The notes under the pieces are model-generated. The model searched no databases. It worked only from the letters and a program-made list of their open reading frames with translations, and was not told the DNA's origin. Both the position numbers and the translations under genes were made by a program. From Pterobdella sp. o SKG-2022 (taxonomy: Eukaryota > Annelida > Clitellata > Hirudinida > Piscicolidae), in NCBI GenBank assembly GCA_964035795.1, contig OZ038326.1, positions 7,815,729 through 7,879,728 on the forward strand: a stretch of DNA of 64,000 nucleotides, read 5' to 3'. Within the stretch, counting starts at the first letter, position 1; every line of letters begins with the position of its first letter. Positions 11,888-24,808 of the stretch are shown one piece after another.

Positions 11888-14800
11888 ATGTCAGAAGATA
11901 CAATCGAAGTATGACCACTATTTAAACTATGTGATTTCATTAAAACATGTATTAGGTATATAATAACTGATGAAAGCTCATTTGGTAACTTTAAAATTCT
12001 GATTTTAGTGTCCACTTTGTATGGAAGTGCTTCAAATCGACGATATAACATTCTACCCATGTAACTGTGGTTATCAAGTGAGGCTTGCATTTCTTCTGCA
12101 ATAATTTCAAGGATTCAAATCATATTTTTTAAAAATATTCATTCTACACTTGAGATTTTGTTTTATTGCATTAAGAATAGGATTTTTTGAAATATTTCAT
12201 TTTAAACTAATTTTTCAGGTTTTATAATAAAAAAAGGTTTAAACCAGTATTTTTCACGTATCCTAAATTTTTGTTTTTGAGTCTAATCATTTTTCATGAA
12301 GATTTTGTTAACTTTCAAACTTTGAAAATTATTTTAAACCTCATCAAACCAGATATGCAGGTTTTGTTGGCATAGAATCCGAACAGATGAAGATGGTTTG
12401 TGTCCAGCTTGCAGACAAGTTAGTTTTTTTTTTTTGTATTTCTAACTTCTTTTTGCTTCCCCCTTTTATATTTTTCATGCCACTCTATTTTAACAGGATT
12501 AAGTATGAGAAAATGAATTATTTTTCATTTATTTCAATTTTTTCAACATGATGCTATAACATGAGCACTGAGGTGCTTGAAAATGTTAGACCTGTAAAAA
12601 AAGCTTAATAACTCTCAAACAATAAAAATTGCTTAAGTAACTATTGACTTTACATTTATCAGGATTTATTTTTCAACTGAAGTTTCATTGAATTCTAAAA
12701 CACAATATTTTTTTTTGAGTAAACCAACCTTCACTTTGTCCATTTTTTTTAGTTTGCAGAATTCCCACATTTTTCAATGCCAACTCAACCTTTATAAATA
12801 AGCATAAACCTCATGTATCATCTTCATGATGATGATGATGATGATGATGATGATACATGAGGTTTATGAGGTGAAGTGGTTAGGTCACAAAAAAAACACT
12901 ACATGCCTCATCACCATGCTTGTTTCATCTTTCTTTGTTGGCAGGTTGTATAGAGTTGCTATGTAAGATTGATAAGGACTCAAAGGGGCCAATGAATTAA
13001 TTTCAAACATCTTTGCATGCCACTGAGTTTTATGACAAGGTTTTAACATAGATTAAAAATACTTCAATAATGCATTATCAATCAGAACTCATTCAATTTT
13101 TGCATAGCCAATGAAGAGCAATTTTGAATGCCATCCATGAGGCTGGTGGGGGTGGATTTTTTTTGAAGATTCAAAATTCAATCATATTGAGCATGTGATT
13201 TATAAAAAGAAAGTTCAAAGTTTTTTGCAGATATAAAAGATATAGAAAATCTTACATGTTGGTAATAACTTTTCAAAAGCAAATGAAAGTTGATACATTC
13301 ATATTTGCCCATATAGCTCTGATAGTGCTAATTATGTAAGTGAGGTAGGCGCCTGTTGTGCTTGATATTCATTTCATCTAGCGCTATATGAAATCCATTG
13401 CTTTTCCATTGTCGCCACTATCTTATAACAGCCAATGCTTTTCACAAGTAGATATGAAGGATGAGAGTTTTTGGAGAACTGAAGGTCAAATAGTATGTTT
13501 AGTTGACTTTATCAGTTCCATATGATGATGATTTTGTAATTGTAATGGTATCTTTTAGATTCATCTTATTTTCTGTTTACATTTGAAAAGTTTTCAAAAC
13601 TAATTAATGATTTGGTTTAGCTCAACCTCACCCAATGTTTCATTAGAGAGATGTTTTGGTTTTGGGCATCAATGCATATTTCAAGTTATGATTTATGTGT
13701 TATTAATAACTGAGGCTGACTGTTGTCTCCCTCAGTTGCTTGACAGCAGTATTATCTAATGTGCACATGTGGGGGTGTTAGAAATTATAATTTTGGAGTA
13801 TTGACAAAGAGAATGGTGTTATTAATGACGTAATAATTATGGTTGTTAACACACAACAAAAAAATAATTTTAACTGACCAATCATACAGCCTTACACGGA
13901 AAACCCCGCCCAGTTCAAACCAATCACCAGCGACGAGTGAGTAATTGTATCATTGCTGATGATAATTTATGATAGTAGTATCAGTTTTAGTGAGGTAACG
14001 ATAAAAACAAAAAATGTCTTCAAAGCTGACTTTTTCATTTTAAAAAATGGCCTTGTTAAAATATTATTTTGATACCAGAATTAATATTTTTTATGACAAT
14101 GATAGTAATAGTATATATAACATCAATAACACACACGCACGCAGAATATCTCAACTAAAAAAGGAGAAGAAACAAAAAGAATACCAAGAGAGACAAAAAA
14201 TCATCGAGAATAGGAAGCATCTGTCAGAATTGAGGTGGGTGGAGAGGGGGGTCAGAATTGAGGTGGACAGGGAGTGTCAGTAGAGTGGTGTTAGTTAGAT
14301 GGGTTGAGTAAGAGTCAGAGGAGGGTAGTGTGGGTTTTGATAGTGGAGGTACGTAGTCAGTTTGGAGGGTGTGTGTGAGTCAGGAGTGTGGAATGAAAGG
14401 TGGCGTATATGTGGATACAGTCCACAAATCAGCTTGAACAACATCACTTGTCCACACAGATGCAATTCGTGTTTAAACTGAATTTATTATACATTCTAGT
14501 CAGCATACAATACACACGGTTTCTCTTTCAAAATACAACGCAATTAAAATGGTAATGCAGAAAAATTTTTAATAAATCAAACTGCAAAATATTTTTGCAC
14601 AAAAGTAGATGTTGAGTATTAAAAAGATGTGCATGTTTTACAGACTTGCAGGCTTTAAACGCAAGTTCAAAGCAAGCACTTCACCATTGCAGGGTGATCC
14701 AGAAGAACCTGGTGTTTGTGGTGGGACTGCCAACCACTTTGACCGACCCTGACATGCTCAAGAGGCAGGACCACTTTGGAAAGTATGGCAAGATCGTCAA

Positions 14801-17800
14801 AGCCACCTTCAGTAAAAATACCAGTTCCCAGGTGTGTATAAGCACTTCATGTGGTTACGATTGTTTTGTGTGTGTGTTTTTATTTGCACACTGGGATGTG
14901 TTAAAGTGTCTTGATGTTGCAACTAGTTGCATGGGAATCTTCTTTTTTCAAATGAACTCTCAAAACATCGTAACTTCTGTGTTTCTCTGGATTCCACATA
15001 TGTTTTTCGGGATTGTACATGTGTTTCTCTGCCATTAAGTGGCTGCTTCATGATGTTGGTGATTCAACGTGCCTCAACTGCCTCATCACTTAGACTTCAT
15101 CCTTTGAAAGACAGGTCACCAACAGAGACACTCTGAGCTCCGATTCAGGTTTTCTCACTAGCTTTCCATCCCTCGCACCAGCTGATCTTACCTCCATTCA
15201 ACTTCTGCTTTTTCAGCGTTATATAAATAATTAATCCATTTAGATTATACTCTTGTTCATGTCCCAGTAACTGGGCCTAGATTATTGATACTACAATAGA
15301 GTAATGTATAAAAAAGGTCCTTTTATTTGGGACTTCCAGTCCGAGCTAACGTTCAACTTGAGATAATCGAATTCAAAATCTACTGTGCTCACATGGGCAG
15401 TTTGTCCTGCCATTGTCAACAAAAGAAAGATCATCCGCCAAACCAAATGACAACGATACCAGAATATGGATTTGTCGATACCTGTTACAGGAGTCTACTG
15501 TTATCCAGGGAAAAAGCCTCAATTTAGATACGCTATCTTCGGTGCAATTTAACATTTGGTCAGGACCATAAATGTACAATATTAATAATATTCTTGTATT
15601 TAAATAATAAAAATAAATTTTTTTATTATTATTATCATGTTGTTATTGATGGAAGGTGATGTTGTACCAGAGTGCCTACATAACATTTGGCAAAGTGGAA
15701 GATGCCCTACGAGCCATCAAGTCCATCAACCAATTACAAGTCTCCATGCTCTTCTTTTCTTTATTGTTCTTTTGTTTGTGGTCTTGTTTTGTTTTTTTTT
15801 TTTGCCATTTATATTTTTTGTTTTTATAATTTTTAAATTTTTTTATTGTTTATTATATTTTCTTGCTTTTATACTATTTTCATTGTTCATCATAATTATT
15901 TTCATGGTGTTTGTTTTTATTTTTATTTTTGATATTACCAATTTTTGCAATGTGACAATTTACATTCAAATTGAAATATAATTAAAGTTATTATTATAAT
16001 CCCATAAATTTTTTTTATCATTATATTCTTAAAACCGTCAACCAATCAAAAATGGCCATCAAATCAATCCAAATAAACTCACAACCCACAACAATGTGCA
16101 AGCAATTGACTCTTAAGCATATTTTATTAGTTTGAGTGTAATGCACAGTCCATCAAATTATATATCATGATTATATAAACACACGCTAACGTACAAACTT
16201 GAGTAATTCTAAGTATAACACGCAACATAATATACACTCCACTTCATACAGACAACAAAACATACTGTCATCATCACTATCTTCATCTTCATCATCATCA
16301 TTCTTTTCATTTTTTTTGTTACTCCATGTTTCGCCGTGTAGGTTAGAAAACGTACTCTATCTTTATCGTCAGGCTGTGAGTGTTGGTCCTAGGATTTCTT
16401 ATTTGCATATAAAGAACTTGTCTTGGGAACCTAGCCTGATGAGAGCAGACTGATAAAACAGTCTGTGTGGGGTCTTCCAAAAAAACTATCTTGAAACAAG
16501 ATAAAATTAGTAAGCCCAAAGAATTACTGGACGACAGGGAATGGTCGTTTAGATTTGTACCCTGAAAGGGTAGCAGTCCCACCAACTAGCAGGTCTAAAC
16601 TCTAGGGTGTAGGTGCCTTTTAACGTCATGCCCTGGACCATCACCATTATCATCATTATTGTCATTGCCATCATAATAAAGTATCATCTTCATCATTATT
16701 GTCATTGTCATCATTACCACACCACCTTCAGGTGAATGGCAAGCAGTTCAAGGCCTCCCTGGGCACCACCAAGTACTGCAGTCGTTTCCTCAAGGGCATC
16801 CAGTGCCTCAAGCCTGTATGATGCTCTCTTTATCACTATTATTTTTATTATTACTTTTTTTATTATTTTCATTGTTATCAACTATTGTTTATTTATTCAT
16901 TATTTTTGTTGTTTTTATTATGATGTACATGTTACACCCACCTGCCACCAGGACTGCATGTATGTGCACGAGATGATCGAGGATGAGGGTACCTTCACTA
17001 AGGAGGAGATCCAAGCTGGGTCCGTATGTGTGTCTCTGTGACCGTGTGTGTGTGCGTGTGTGTTTGTGTTTCACTATGTTTTTTTTGGTATACACTCTTG
17101 GTGTTTTTGTGTTTTTTGCTTGTATGTTTGTATATTTTTTGTTGGTGTATGTGTTGGTTTTCTGTTTGTGTGCATGGATTTGTAATAAAATTAAAATGCC
17201 AGTTTGATATCATCATTACCCACTGCAGTAAGCATTTCCACTACGAACAAAAACTCTACAATCAAATTTTCGGAGACACTTCGTCACCAAACATCACGAC
17301 GACTGTCACTTTCACCACTACCACCAACACATCGACCGCTACCACCACCATCATCACCACCACCACTCAAAACACTGACGGAGCTGTGTTAGTTACACTA
17401 ATTTTTATTCAATTTTTATTAAAAAATTTTGTTGAAATGTCCCATTTTTTTATTAGTAATTTAATAAAAATTCGCTGCAAACAATAATATTATGAGCATC
17501 AAAATGCTTCTCCCCTTGAACACATCAACGTTGATCTTGCACTGCAGTGTGGTGAGTGACAGCACTTCATCGGAGGATAGGAGGGACATTCTTAATGGCT
17601 GCGTCAAGGAGAGCACGTCTTACTCGGGAGGCAGGAAAAAGGATTGCAACAATGCCTGCAATAACATCGACTCGAAAAGCAAGAAAAAGAAGTTAAAAAG
17701 TAATAAAGGAGACTTTTCCCTCAAGTCCTCACATTCTGAAACTACCCAATGCTCCTCCAAACATCACGACCTCAGTGAATCCGACCAGGAAGACTTTTCG

Positions 17801-19984
17801 AATGCCAATGGCCAATCTGAAAAAGCACCCTTTCAAAACGGTTTCAAGCAAGAAGAAAGCAATGATGTCATAAGCACTGAGGTGGACAAAAGAAAGGTCA
17901 ATTACACTGACGCCCTCAAGAAAGGAAACAAGAACAAAAATAAAACTTTGTCGAGCAAAATGACTATTTTGACGAAGAACAAGGGGAGTAAGGTGAAGGG
18001 GGAGGATGGGGAGGCTGTTGTGAGGAAGGCTGTCTCCGAACATTCTATCCACAAAGGTTCCATCGATCATCCATATAACATTTGCATGCATCTGTCTATT
18101 TATTGTTCATCTATGTTTTCTATAACTCATCATAGATATAAATAAAAATCATAAGTATTTCAACTGATAAAACACCACCCTATCAGATCCCCCTTCACCA
18201 CCTCAAGTGGTAAGCAGTCTATCAGCCACCACGAGGAGTGCCACAGAGGAAGGCATGCCGAGTGGTGATCAGCCTGATGAACTTTCTGAGGACACCAAGG
18301 AGGAGAAATTGCAGGAAGATGATTTAGGTGCCTGTATCATTTCTTGTCTGCATGATGTTCATTTTACTGTGCAAATGTTATCAAAATCACCTTTTATTGT
18401 TATATATTATCATTATATTTTATTATTATTTTTAGTAATAGCAGCAGTGTTAATATTGCCAATTATAATGATAATGATGAATCACACTGCCGATGGCAGG
18501 CTTCGACCCATGGCACGAGATATCGGAGGGCTTGGACCAGATGATTGAGTTTGAAAAGTACTTCCACCAACAATTCAACCTGTGCAACCAGCCCTTCAGC
18601 AAGACCCTCCTTAGACCCAGTCTGCCTCCTCAAGTCGACAAGTGCCTACCAGACAACCTCTTCTCATACAGCTCTCAAACTTCCTCTTTCTCCCCCATTA
18701 AAACCCCCTACAACCACCAATCTGCTAACAAGTTCCTACCTTCTCAATCTTTCAAAAATAGTCAAAGCAGCAATAATCATTTCACTTCTCACATCCACCC
18801 TACCAACCTTTTTAGCCATGCCAATTCCACCCTCCCACATCTCATACCAAACAATCAAGTTTCGTCGAATAATTTTTCAAATGGCTTTTTGGGTTCACTT
18901 TATTTAAACTCTCCACACAGCACCCACAAAATACCCAGCTATGACCCTTACAACTTCCATCCCAAGCAACACTTTCATTCAAATAATGCAGCCTCGTTCT
19001 TTCCATCCAACCACTTCAACGTGCAAGGAGATTTCAACAAATACATATACATTAAACAAGATCAAACCAGATTCAAAGACGAGACTTATGATTCCAAAAA
19101 TGTTTTATTGGCCGACAAGCCATACAACCAGAAAAAGTTGTTGGATGGCTTGAAAGCCATCCTGCCCAACGTCAACATCAGTGTGGGACCGAGTCCCCCT
19201 TTCGTGAAGACTCAGGATGAGGTGCCGCAGAAAGCGAGAGAAGACTTGGCGGCTTCCAAGCAGGCCTTCAACAACGATTATGGCCTTTTCGACTCCGACC
19301 ACAAGACCTTTTCTAATAAAAGTATCGTCTTGGCAGTTTGCATTAGTTTATTGTCAGAATAAAGATAATATTTTTTGAATGATCTATAAAATACGGTTTA
19401 TCATATTCTGATGGATTTATTCACCATAGTTTGTTACAATTCTAAAATATTCCATCAATGTATAATTGTCTTATTACATTCCATCATATCATTGTTATGA
19501 CGTTAAAATTACAGACCTGATGCAGAGCACCACACCACCACTCTTCTCCCAAACCACTCTCTCTCACGCCTCATCTCTCTCTTCATTGATCCCTGACAAA
19601 ACATCCCACTTCCTCTCCTCCCTCAAACAAACGTCTTCATCCTTCTCTCAAAACACCCCTCTAGGCATCAATGATAACGCCTCAACCACCACCACCACTG
19701 CAAACTACACCAGTGTTGCTGATAGTGCCCTCAGCATAAGCACACTCAACAACTACAATAACTATTTGTCTTCTGGCAATTCTCTTCGTTTGAACAACGC
19801 TGCAAGCCACAATGCCTTGAATCGTTCGATATTTAACAGTGTTAACACTTGTAATTTATATAACAATGGATACAGCAGTCTCTACAATTTTTGCTCTGAT
19901 CTTCCGAGCAACAACTTCGTTCTCCCCCTCAACACACAAACCACAAAGCCACCCCCGGGATTTGAAAAGGCTTCTAAAAAATAA
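11888..19984 (+). CDS. CNOT4: CCR4-NOT transcription complex subunit 4 (E3 ubiquitin ligase)
   Basis: RING-type E3 ligase associated with the CCR4-NOT deadenylase, acting in co-translational quality control and mRNA turnover. Exons: 11888-11908, 12009-12077, 12353-12418, 13890-13936, 14145-14234, 14693-14831, 15671-15739, 16732-16815, 16952-17019, 17229-17387, 17548-18056, 18187-18327, 18500-19321, 19515-19984. The total is 2754 nt, 917 residues, with every phase joining. C4C4 RING at residues 8-50 (CPLC, PCNCGYQICRFCW, CPAC); basic coiled helix about 70-97 (KKEKKQKEYQERQKIIENRK); RRM about 98-195 (NLVFVVGLP, KASLGTTKYC); CCCH finger C-x8-C-x4-C-x3-H (about 210-226) ending DCMYVHE. The rest is a Ser/Asn-rich tail containing the family block LGFDPWHE and ending PPPGFEKASKK. 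The exon 9 donor is unusual (GTCCGT). Exon 5 follows a CA-repeat acceptor. A gene of this layout is longer than human CNOT4 mainly in the low-complexity tail. Confidence 0.95.
12803..12868. repeat. Perfect hairpin with an ATG-repeat loop
   Basis: Arms CATAAACCTCATGTATCAT and its exact reverse complement flank a (ATG)n run, in CNOT4 intron 3. It resembles a minimal palindromic insertion. The rest of this 1.47-kb intron shows nothing recognisable. Confidence 0.85.
15222..15540 (+). repeat. Dispersed repeat (two segments also found at 50.9 and 52.3 kb)
   Basis: The segment 15222-15303 (TTAGATTATACT, CATGTCCCAG, GGCTAGATTATTG-like) is paralogous to 50921-51016. The segment about 15330-15530 is paralogous, on the opposite strand, to 52246-52440; both can be read as MTTIPEY.FV.T..RSL.LS. 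Lies in CNOT4 intron 6. The family is unidentified, and the short peptide similarity most likely just reflects DNA-level relatedness. Confidence 0.7.
16325..16635 (+). repeat. About 300-bp dispersed repeat, copy A (CNOT4 intron 7)
   Basis: Reverse-complement paralogue of 61430-61735 in a BAP1 intron. Shared blocks include CGTGTAGGTTAG, TTTGCATATAAA, GATGAGAGCAGACTGAT, GTTTAGATTTGTACCCTGAA and a closing CTAAAC. The centre contains nested hairpins (AGACTG with CAGTCT). No coding potential and no recognised family. Confidence 0.8.
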
Positions 19985-20860
19985 TATGCATTTCAGTAAT
20001 GGCTTAAAAATTTGATAATTGAAACTTTTTTGCCTTTTTTTTCAAATTTGCTTTCATATTTTTGATTATAATTATTTAAAACGGTTGAATCGTACAAATT
20101 TTCAATTGTTCATGATCAAAAATTGGGCTTAAGTATATAACACTAATTTAACTGCATGCGGAGGATTTGCTACTTTAATTGATTCGTCTAATTGAATTAA
20201 ATTAACCGAAGAACTTGATGGTGTGTTTGAATTTAGATGAACTTGAGTGAATACGAGTTGGAGCTTGCTTTGAATAAAGCTGACAAATGAGGAGTTTCAA
20301 GGTCCAACAATTTCTAGTCCATTTGAGATTTCTAATACGTTGGTTCAATCGAGAAGTTGTAATTTTTTATGAGTTAACTTTGATGTCATTATTTTCGTGA
20401 CGAAATGTAAATAAAAGCTAACCAATATAAAATCTCGTCCTTCATGCTACAGGTAAAGTTGGTTAGTTTTTATGAGTTTGTAATATTCATAACAAACGAG
20501 TTTTATCATAGTGGTATCAAACTGAAAAAGATTCAACCTATCCAACCACTGCAGTCTTTCACACTTTGCATCTTGCAACCCACACAAACTCGCTGTCATT
20601 TTTCTGAATTTTCGCTTCTGTTCTTTTCTTATCCAAACATCTTAATGTTTTGAAAAAATAAACAAAAAAAATTGTGCAGTCATGTCGTAGGAGTTGTAAG
20701 ACTTATACATGAAATGGGTTTTTAAAGACTGCAAGTTGTGGAAGTTATATTTAGAAGATTGTTCCTAAAAATTGGTGTGGCTATTAAAATTTTTAGTTTT
20801 CCAAAAAAGTATTTACCCTTACTCATGCAATGTCTATTCTACTTGATTACATCAAATTCA
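19985..20860. other. Intergenic, no recognised feature
   Basis: AT-rich sequence after the CNOT4 stop. The 3' UTR must begin here (AATAAA-like strings occur near 20272 and 20412). The open stretch at 20444-20653 has no recognisable motif. Confidence 0.5.
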
Positions 20861-20861
20861 A

Positions 20862-21010
20862 GGGCCGTATAGCTCAGTGGTAGAGCATTAGACTAATCAT
20901 CTAAAGTTACCAGATTCGATCCCGTGTGGGCCGACAAATAGCACCATCATTAAATTTGTAGCAAGCGTTTTGATCTATAAAAAAAAGTGCCATATAAATA
21001 CCCCATTACA
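20862..21010 (+). repeat. tRNA-derived SINE, third copy
   Basis: The head GGCCGTATAGCTCAGTGGTA has an anticodon loop changed to CTAATCA and a degenerate T-arm. A body with CATTAAATTTGTAGCAAG and GTGCCATATAAATA matches the 10.4-kb copy. Confidence 0.72.
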
Positions 21011-21109
21011 TGAAATTTCTCAAATGTCAAGACATGAAAAAGTTTGAACCTTGTGGCCGAGTAGCCTTCCAAATAAGCCTGTGTTACCATAAATTAAAGG
21101 TTTCATCAT

Positions 21110-21650
21110 CATCGTTTTACGTCATTTTTCTCTTTCCAAGAGGAGTTTGACGAAATTTTAAATTTCCGTAAATTTCTTTTGAGAGCCTGGCTCTCTTCTA
21201 ACCCCAGTATTTCTAAATCTTCTTCCAGGTCTTTTTTGGCCTACCGAATGGTTTTTGCCCTCTAAGTTTCATATTGTACATCTTCAGTGTCAAACTGTTC
21301 TTTGGTTTTTTCAATATGTGGCCAAACCACCTCAATCTTTGATTTCTTAGTCTGGTTTCCAACCGTGGTATACCACATATTTTCACCAAAAGATAACCTC
21401 ATTGCCTGCTAAACTTCATGCCAACTAGTCGTTTCCAGTTTTCATTCCTTACCAGCGTTTCAACCAATTTATGGGTCAAAGCCCATGCTTCACTCTCATA
21501 TAATAAAACAGGTCGTATATGCCTGATCGATATTTCAGTGGAATCATGTTGTTTCCAAGCAGATCTGAGATATTTCTCCAACTTAACCATGCCACACTAA
21601 TCCTTCCTCTTACTGTCCTCTCAACACCATTGTCGCAAACAAAACAATTT
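21110..21650 (-). mobile_element. LINE 3' fragment (RTE-like C-terminal domain)
   Basis: Minus-strand pieces match the region downstream of the RT in RTE-type LINEs: IRHIRPVLLYESEAWALTH (about 21470-21540), ENWKRLVGMKFSRQ, then in other frames NQRLRWFGHILKKPKNS and GRPKKTWK. Frame-shifted, truncated at the 5' end, and dead. Confidence 0.8.
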
Positions 21651-22459
21651 TCTAAGTAATTGAAAGATTCGACCTCTCACATCACCTCGCCATCTTCGAT
21701 TTTGAGACTGTTTTTGGAGCCATTAGTACTATGAGATTTATTAAAGTTACATTCAGAACAGTTTCTAGGCAGATTAGATAAAATATTTCGTGCAAATCAC
21801 GTTTCTAGTTTCACTGAGTTGACAAAAGCACCCAAAATGTTTGTGTTGAAAATAAAATCACTTTGGAATCTTTTGTGAGTGTAATCTGTATTAAGTACCC
21901 GATAATTTTGCTAATGATTTTGAAATACTTTTTAAAAACTCTTCAAAGCCATTAACAAATATATAATTGTAAATAAGTAAAATTTACATCTTTGCAACGT
22001 TAAGAAACCCTGGCGTTACGAAGAAGACAACTTTTTGTTGGAGGAGGATAATGCCGTGTTCACAGTTGATGAGGTTGGAGCAGAAGTGGCAGGGATGTAT
22101 GGGTACAGGTGCTCCACACAACGTGGGTGTCGTGACTGTTTGAGGGGGGTATGTATGGTCACTGGGTTATTGGCGTCGGTATCTAGTAGAAATTTCTGTT
22201 GTAGTTTTATTTCAATTATTGTTTGCATTCATTCCAAAATTTATATTTATATTATCGAAAAAACAAATAACTAATAGTGGCATGAAACTGATTAAGTCTT
22301 CAAGACCACTTTGGAGAATATATTTTTAAGTCAGTCCTACTATGATTCATCCTTCAATCCACACACACCCAGTCATTCCTTTCATTTACTCCCCCTCCCA
22401 CCCTTTTTTTCCACTAATTTGATTTTCTGGAAAAAAAATATTTGAGAAAAAAAAATTCT

Positions 22460-24320
22460 AAAATCATGTTTTAAGATTATAAGACTTAATCATGAGGTGG
22501 GTTTTTAAGCACTTGGAAAAAGTTGTTGTGGAGGTTAAGGGTTTGAGGTGATTTGGGAGGTTGTTCCAAAGAATTGGGGCAGCAACTTCAAATCTTATGT
22601 TCTCCAAAATGGTGTTAGCTCTCACTCTTGCTATGTCTATTGTCTTCAATGATTTTCTTTCAGACAATGAAGACACATTTGATAATTTCGATGATAGATA
22701 AGAAGGACTTTTCTTTTTGAGACATTTATGCAATTGTAGTATCATTTTTTATTGAATTCTTTCTTCAATTTCAAGCCCTTTTAGATCTTTTAAAACATTC
22801 AAATTTCTAGTTCCTGCTATTAATCTGGCTGTCGTGTTAATTATGGACTGGATTTTCTGGGTTTGTAACTTGGGTAATCCCATTAGTACAATGTTTCCAT
22901 AAAAAAATGCGACTCAATATCAAGGCTGATACAAGTGTTTTGAGTGATTCTTGGTTCAGGTAGTTTTTAATGCTTCTTAATTTTTTCAATGATGCAAATG
23001 ACATTTGCAATAATTTTTTTATGTGAGTCTCTATGCTTAGATCTTTGTCAAAATAGACGCCAAGATTTTTAACTGAATCAGAAGGAATTATGTGATCATT
23101 TAACACATGAATTGGTTGAGTTGGCAGTTTGCATATGCTTTTACATGTTGAGAACCAAATGACTTCAGTTTTTGAACTTTTGAGTTTCATTTAGTTGGCT
23201 TTCATCCAAGCTGCAATTTCATCAATACACTTTGACATTCTTTCTTGCAACTCCATTGTTGCATCAAATGAGCAATGCTCATTTAATTGAGTGTCGTCGG
23301 CATATTGATGAATTCTCAAATTGTAAGAAGCTGCAATCTTTTCTGAATCAGCTGTGTATAAAGTGAACAAAAGCGGTCCAAGAACAGAACCTTGTTGTAC
23401 TCCAGTAGAGTAAACGTTTGGTATTGATTCTTTTTGAGGCATTTGACGTTGAATGATCTGTTGAAATTGTAGTTTCTAAACCATTCGAGAGTGAGGTCAT
23501 TCAAGCCAAATGATTCGTTTAATCTTTTGATTAGTATTTGATGATCTATTGAATCAAAGGCAGACGAAAGATCGAGAAGAACAAGAAGAGATATTTTTTT
23601 GTTGTCAGCTGCTTCCAAAATATCAGTAAAAACCTTTAGTAATGCTGTTTCTGTTGAATGATGGCGACGATAAGCTGATTGAAAAGGTGGTAATAAATTA
23701 TTGTTGTTTAGATGAGTGACAATTCTTGGAAAGACAATTCGTTCAAGAAGTTTTGAAAGCACGCTCAAGTTTGGAATTGGTCGATATGATGAAAGGGTCT
23801 TTTGGTCCAGATCTGATTTTTTCAAAAGCGGTGTGACGTAAGCATGTTTGAATTGACACGGAACCCTTCCAGTGGCAAAAGATAGATTGAACCTACTCAA
23901 AATGAATGGAGCAACTATAGTAGCTATCTTTTTCAGAAACCTGGTTGGAATTGGGTCATTTTCACACTGTTTATCTGGAAGTTTCTGGATGGCATAGAGT
24001 AATTCATTTATTGTAACTTCATCAAAGCCATTCAAGCTTAAATTTTTGTTGCATTTTGAAAATTCTGGCGCTTCAGATGATCGGATAGAAATCTTTGCTG
24101 TTTCAATTTTCCCTAGTAAGTAAGAATGATACTTTTGAGCATTGATGTTAGCAGCAGATTTTTTTCCTCTTCCTGAAATTTTATTAATGAACTTCCAAGT
24201 GTTTGATCATTTGCTTTTGGGATGCATGAATTCAGCATTCCGATACTTTTTTTTCATCTGTCTACATAGTCGTCGGTATATCTGTTCCTGATTGACTCAG
24301 GCTTTCAGATCAGCTGTTAA
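22460..24320 (-). mobile_element. LINE reverse transcriptase, CR1/L2-like, degenerate
   Basis: Fairly long minus-strand RT relic. The 239-residue segment 24035-23316 reads PDKQCENDPIPTRFLKK, FKHAYVTPLLKK, SYRPIPNLSVLSKLLERIV, QSAYRRHHSTETALLKVF and LLVLLDLSSAFDSIDHQIL (palm motif A). Segment 23442-23191 has [17 protein letters not shown] and YADDTQL (motif C). Thumb and C-terminal pieces follow (LKSSKTEVIWFST; VAAPILWNNLPNHLK, 22464-22745). Frame breaks near 23450, 23190 and 22840. The 3' end is near 22460. The endonuclease is not recognisable upstream; 24040-24320 contains only eroded sequence. Related to, but clearly diverged from, the 55.5-56.3-kb copy. Confidence 0.88.
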
Positions 24321-24808
24321 TTCTTTTTTCGTGTATCTACATTAAAATTTTCTTTTGAGACGCAATATATGTTATCAAATGGTTGTTTATCACGTTGTTG
24401 TGCAAGGGTATTATCTGCTTCTATTTCATTGGACCTTCATTGATTATTTAATAACCAGGTTCATATATGGAATTAATGATGAATTATAACAGAGGAATTC
24501 ATTGAATTCGTTCATTCAAACTCTTGGAAGAAAAGGGTGAAGCTGGTGGGAGGGTCACTATTTAAAAAACTTGTGCTAGTATTCGAGAATCTATTGAACT
24601 TGTGTTATTTACAAAAAACTTCGTATGTTCAATGGAGAAAAAACTACGTTTGTATATTCAAAACTATAAATATTTATTTTAAAATGATTGATTTTATTAT
24701 TTTTTTTTCATATTAATCTATTTTTATTTAAAGAAATATATTTTAAATGAAACTTTCAAAATTTTTATTATACCCACACAAAAGTTATTAAAATGATCGA
24801 AAATCTTT

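Noticed and set aside
11881..12090. Minus-strand ORF of 69 codons
   Set aside because: It is the antisense shadow of CNOT4 exons 1 and 2, whose RING cysteines read correctly on the plus strand.
16430..16490. CTGATGA ... GAAAC resembling a hammerhead ribozyme core in the 300-bp repeat
   Set aside because: The bases between CTGATGA and GAAAC do not form a stem II, and copy A has TAAAAC instead; only simple hairpins are supported.
17729..18091. Minus-strand ORF of 120 codons
   Set aside because: Shadow of CNOT4 exon 11, which joins in phase on the plus strand.
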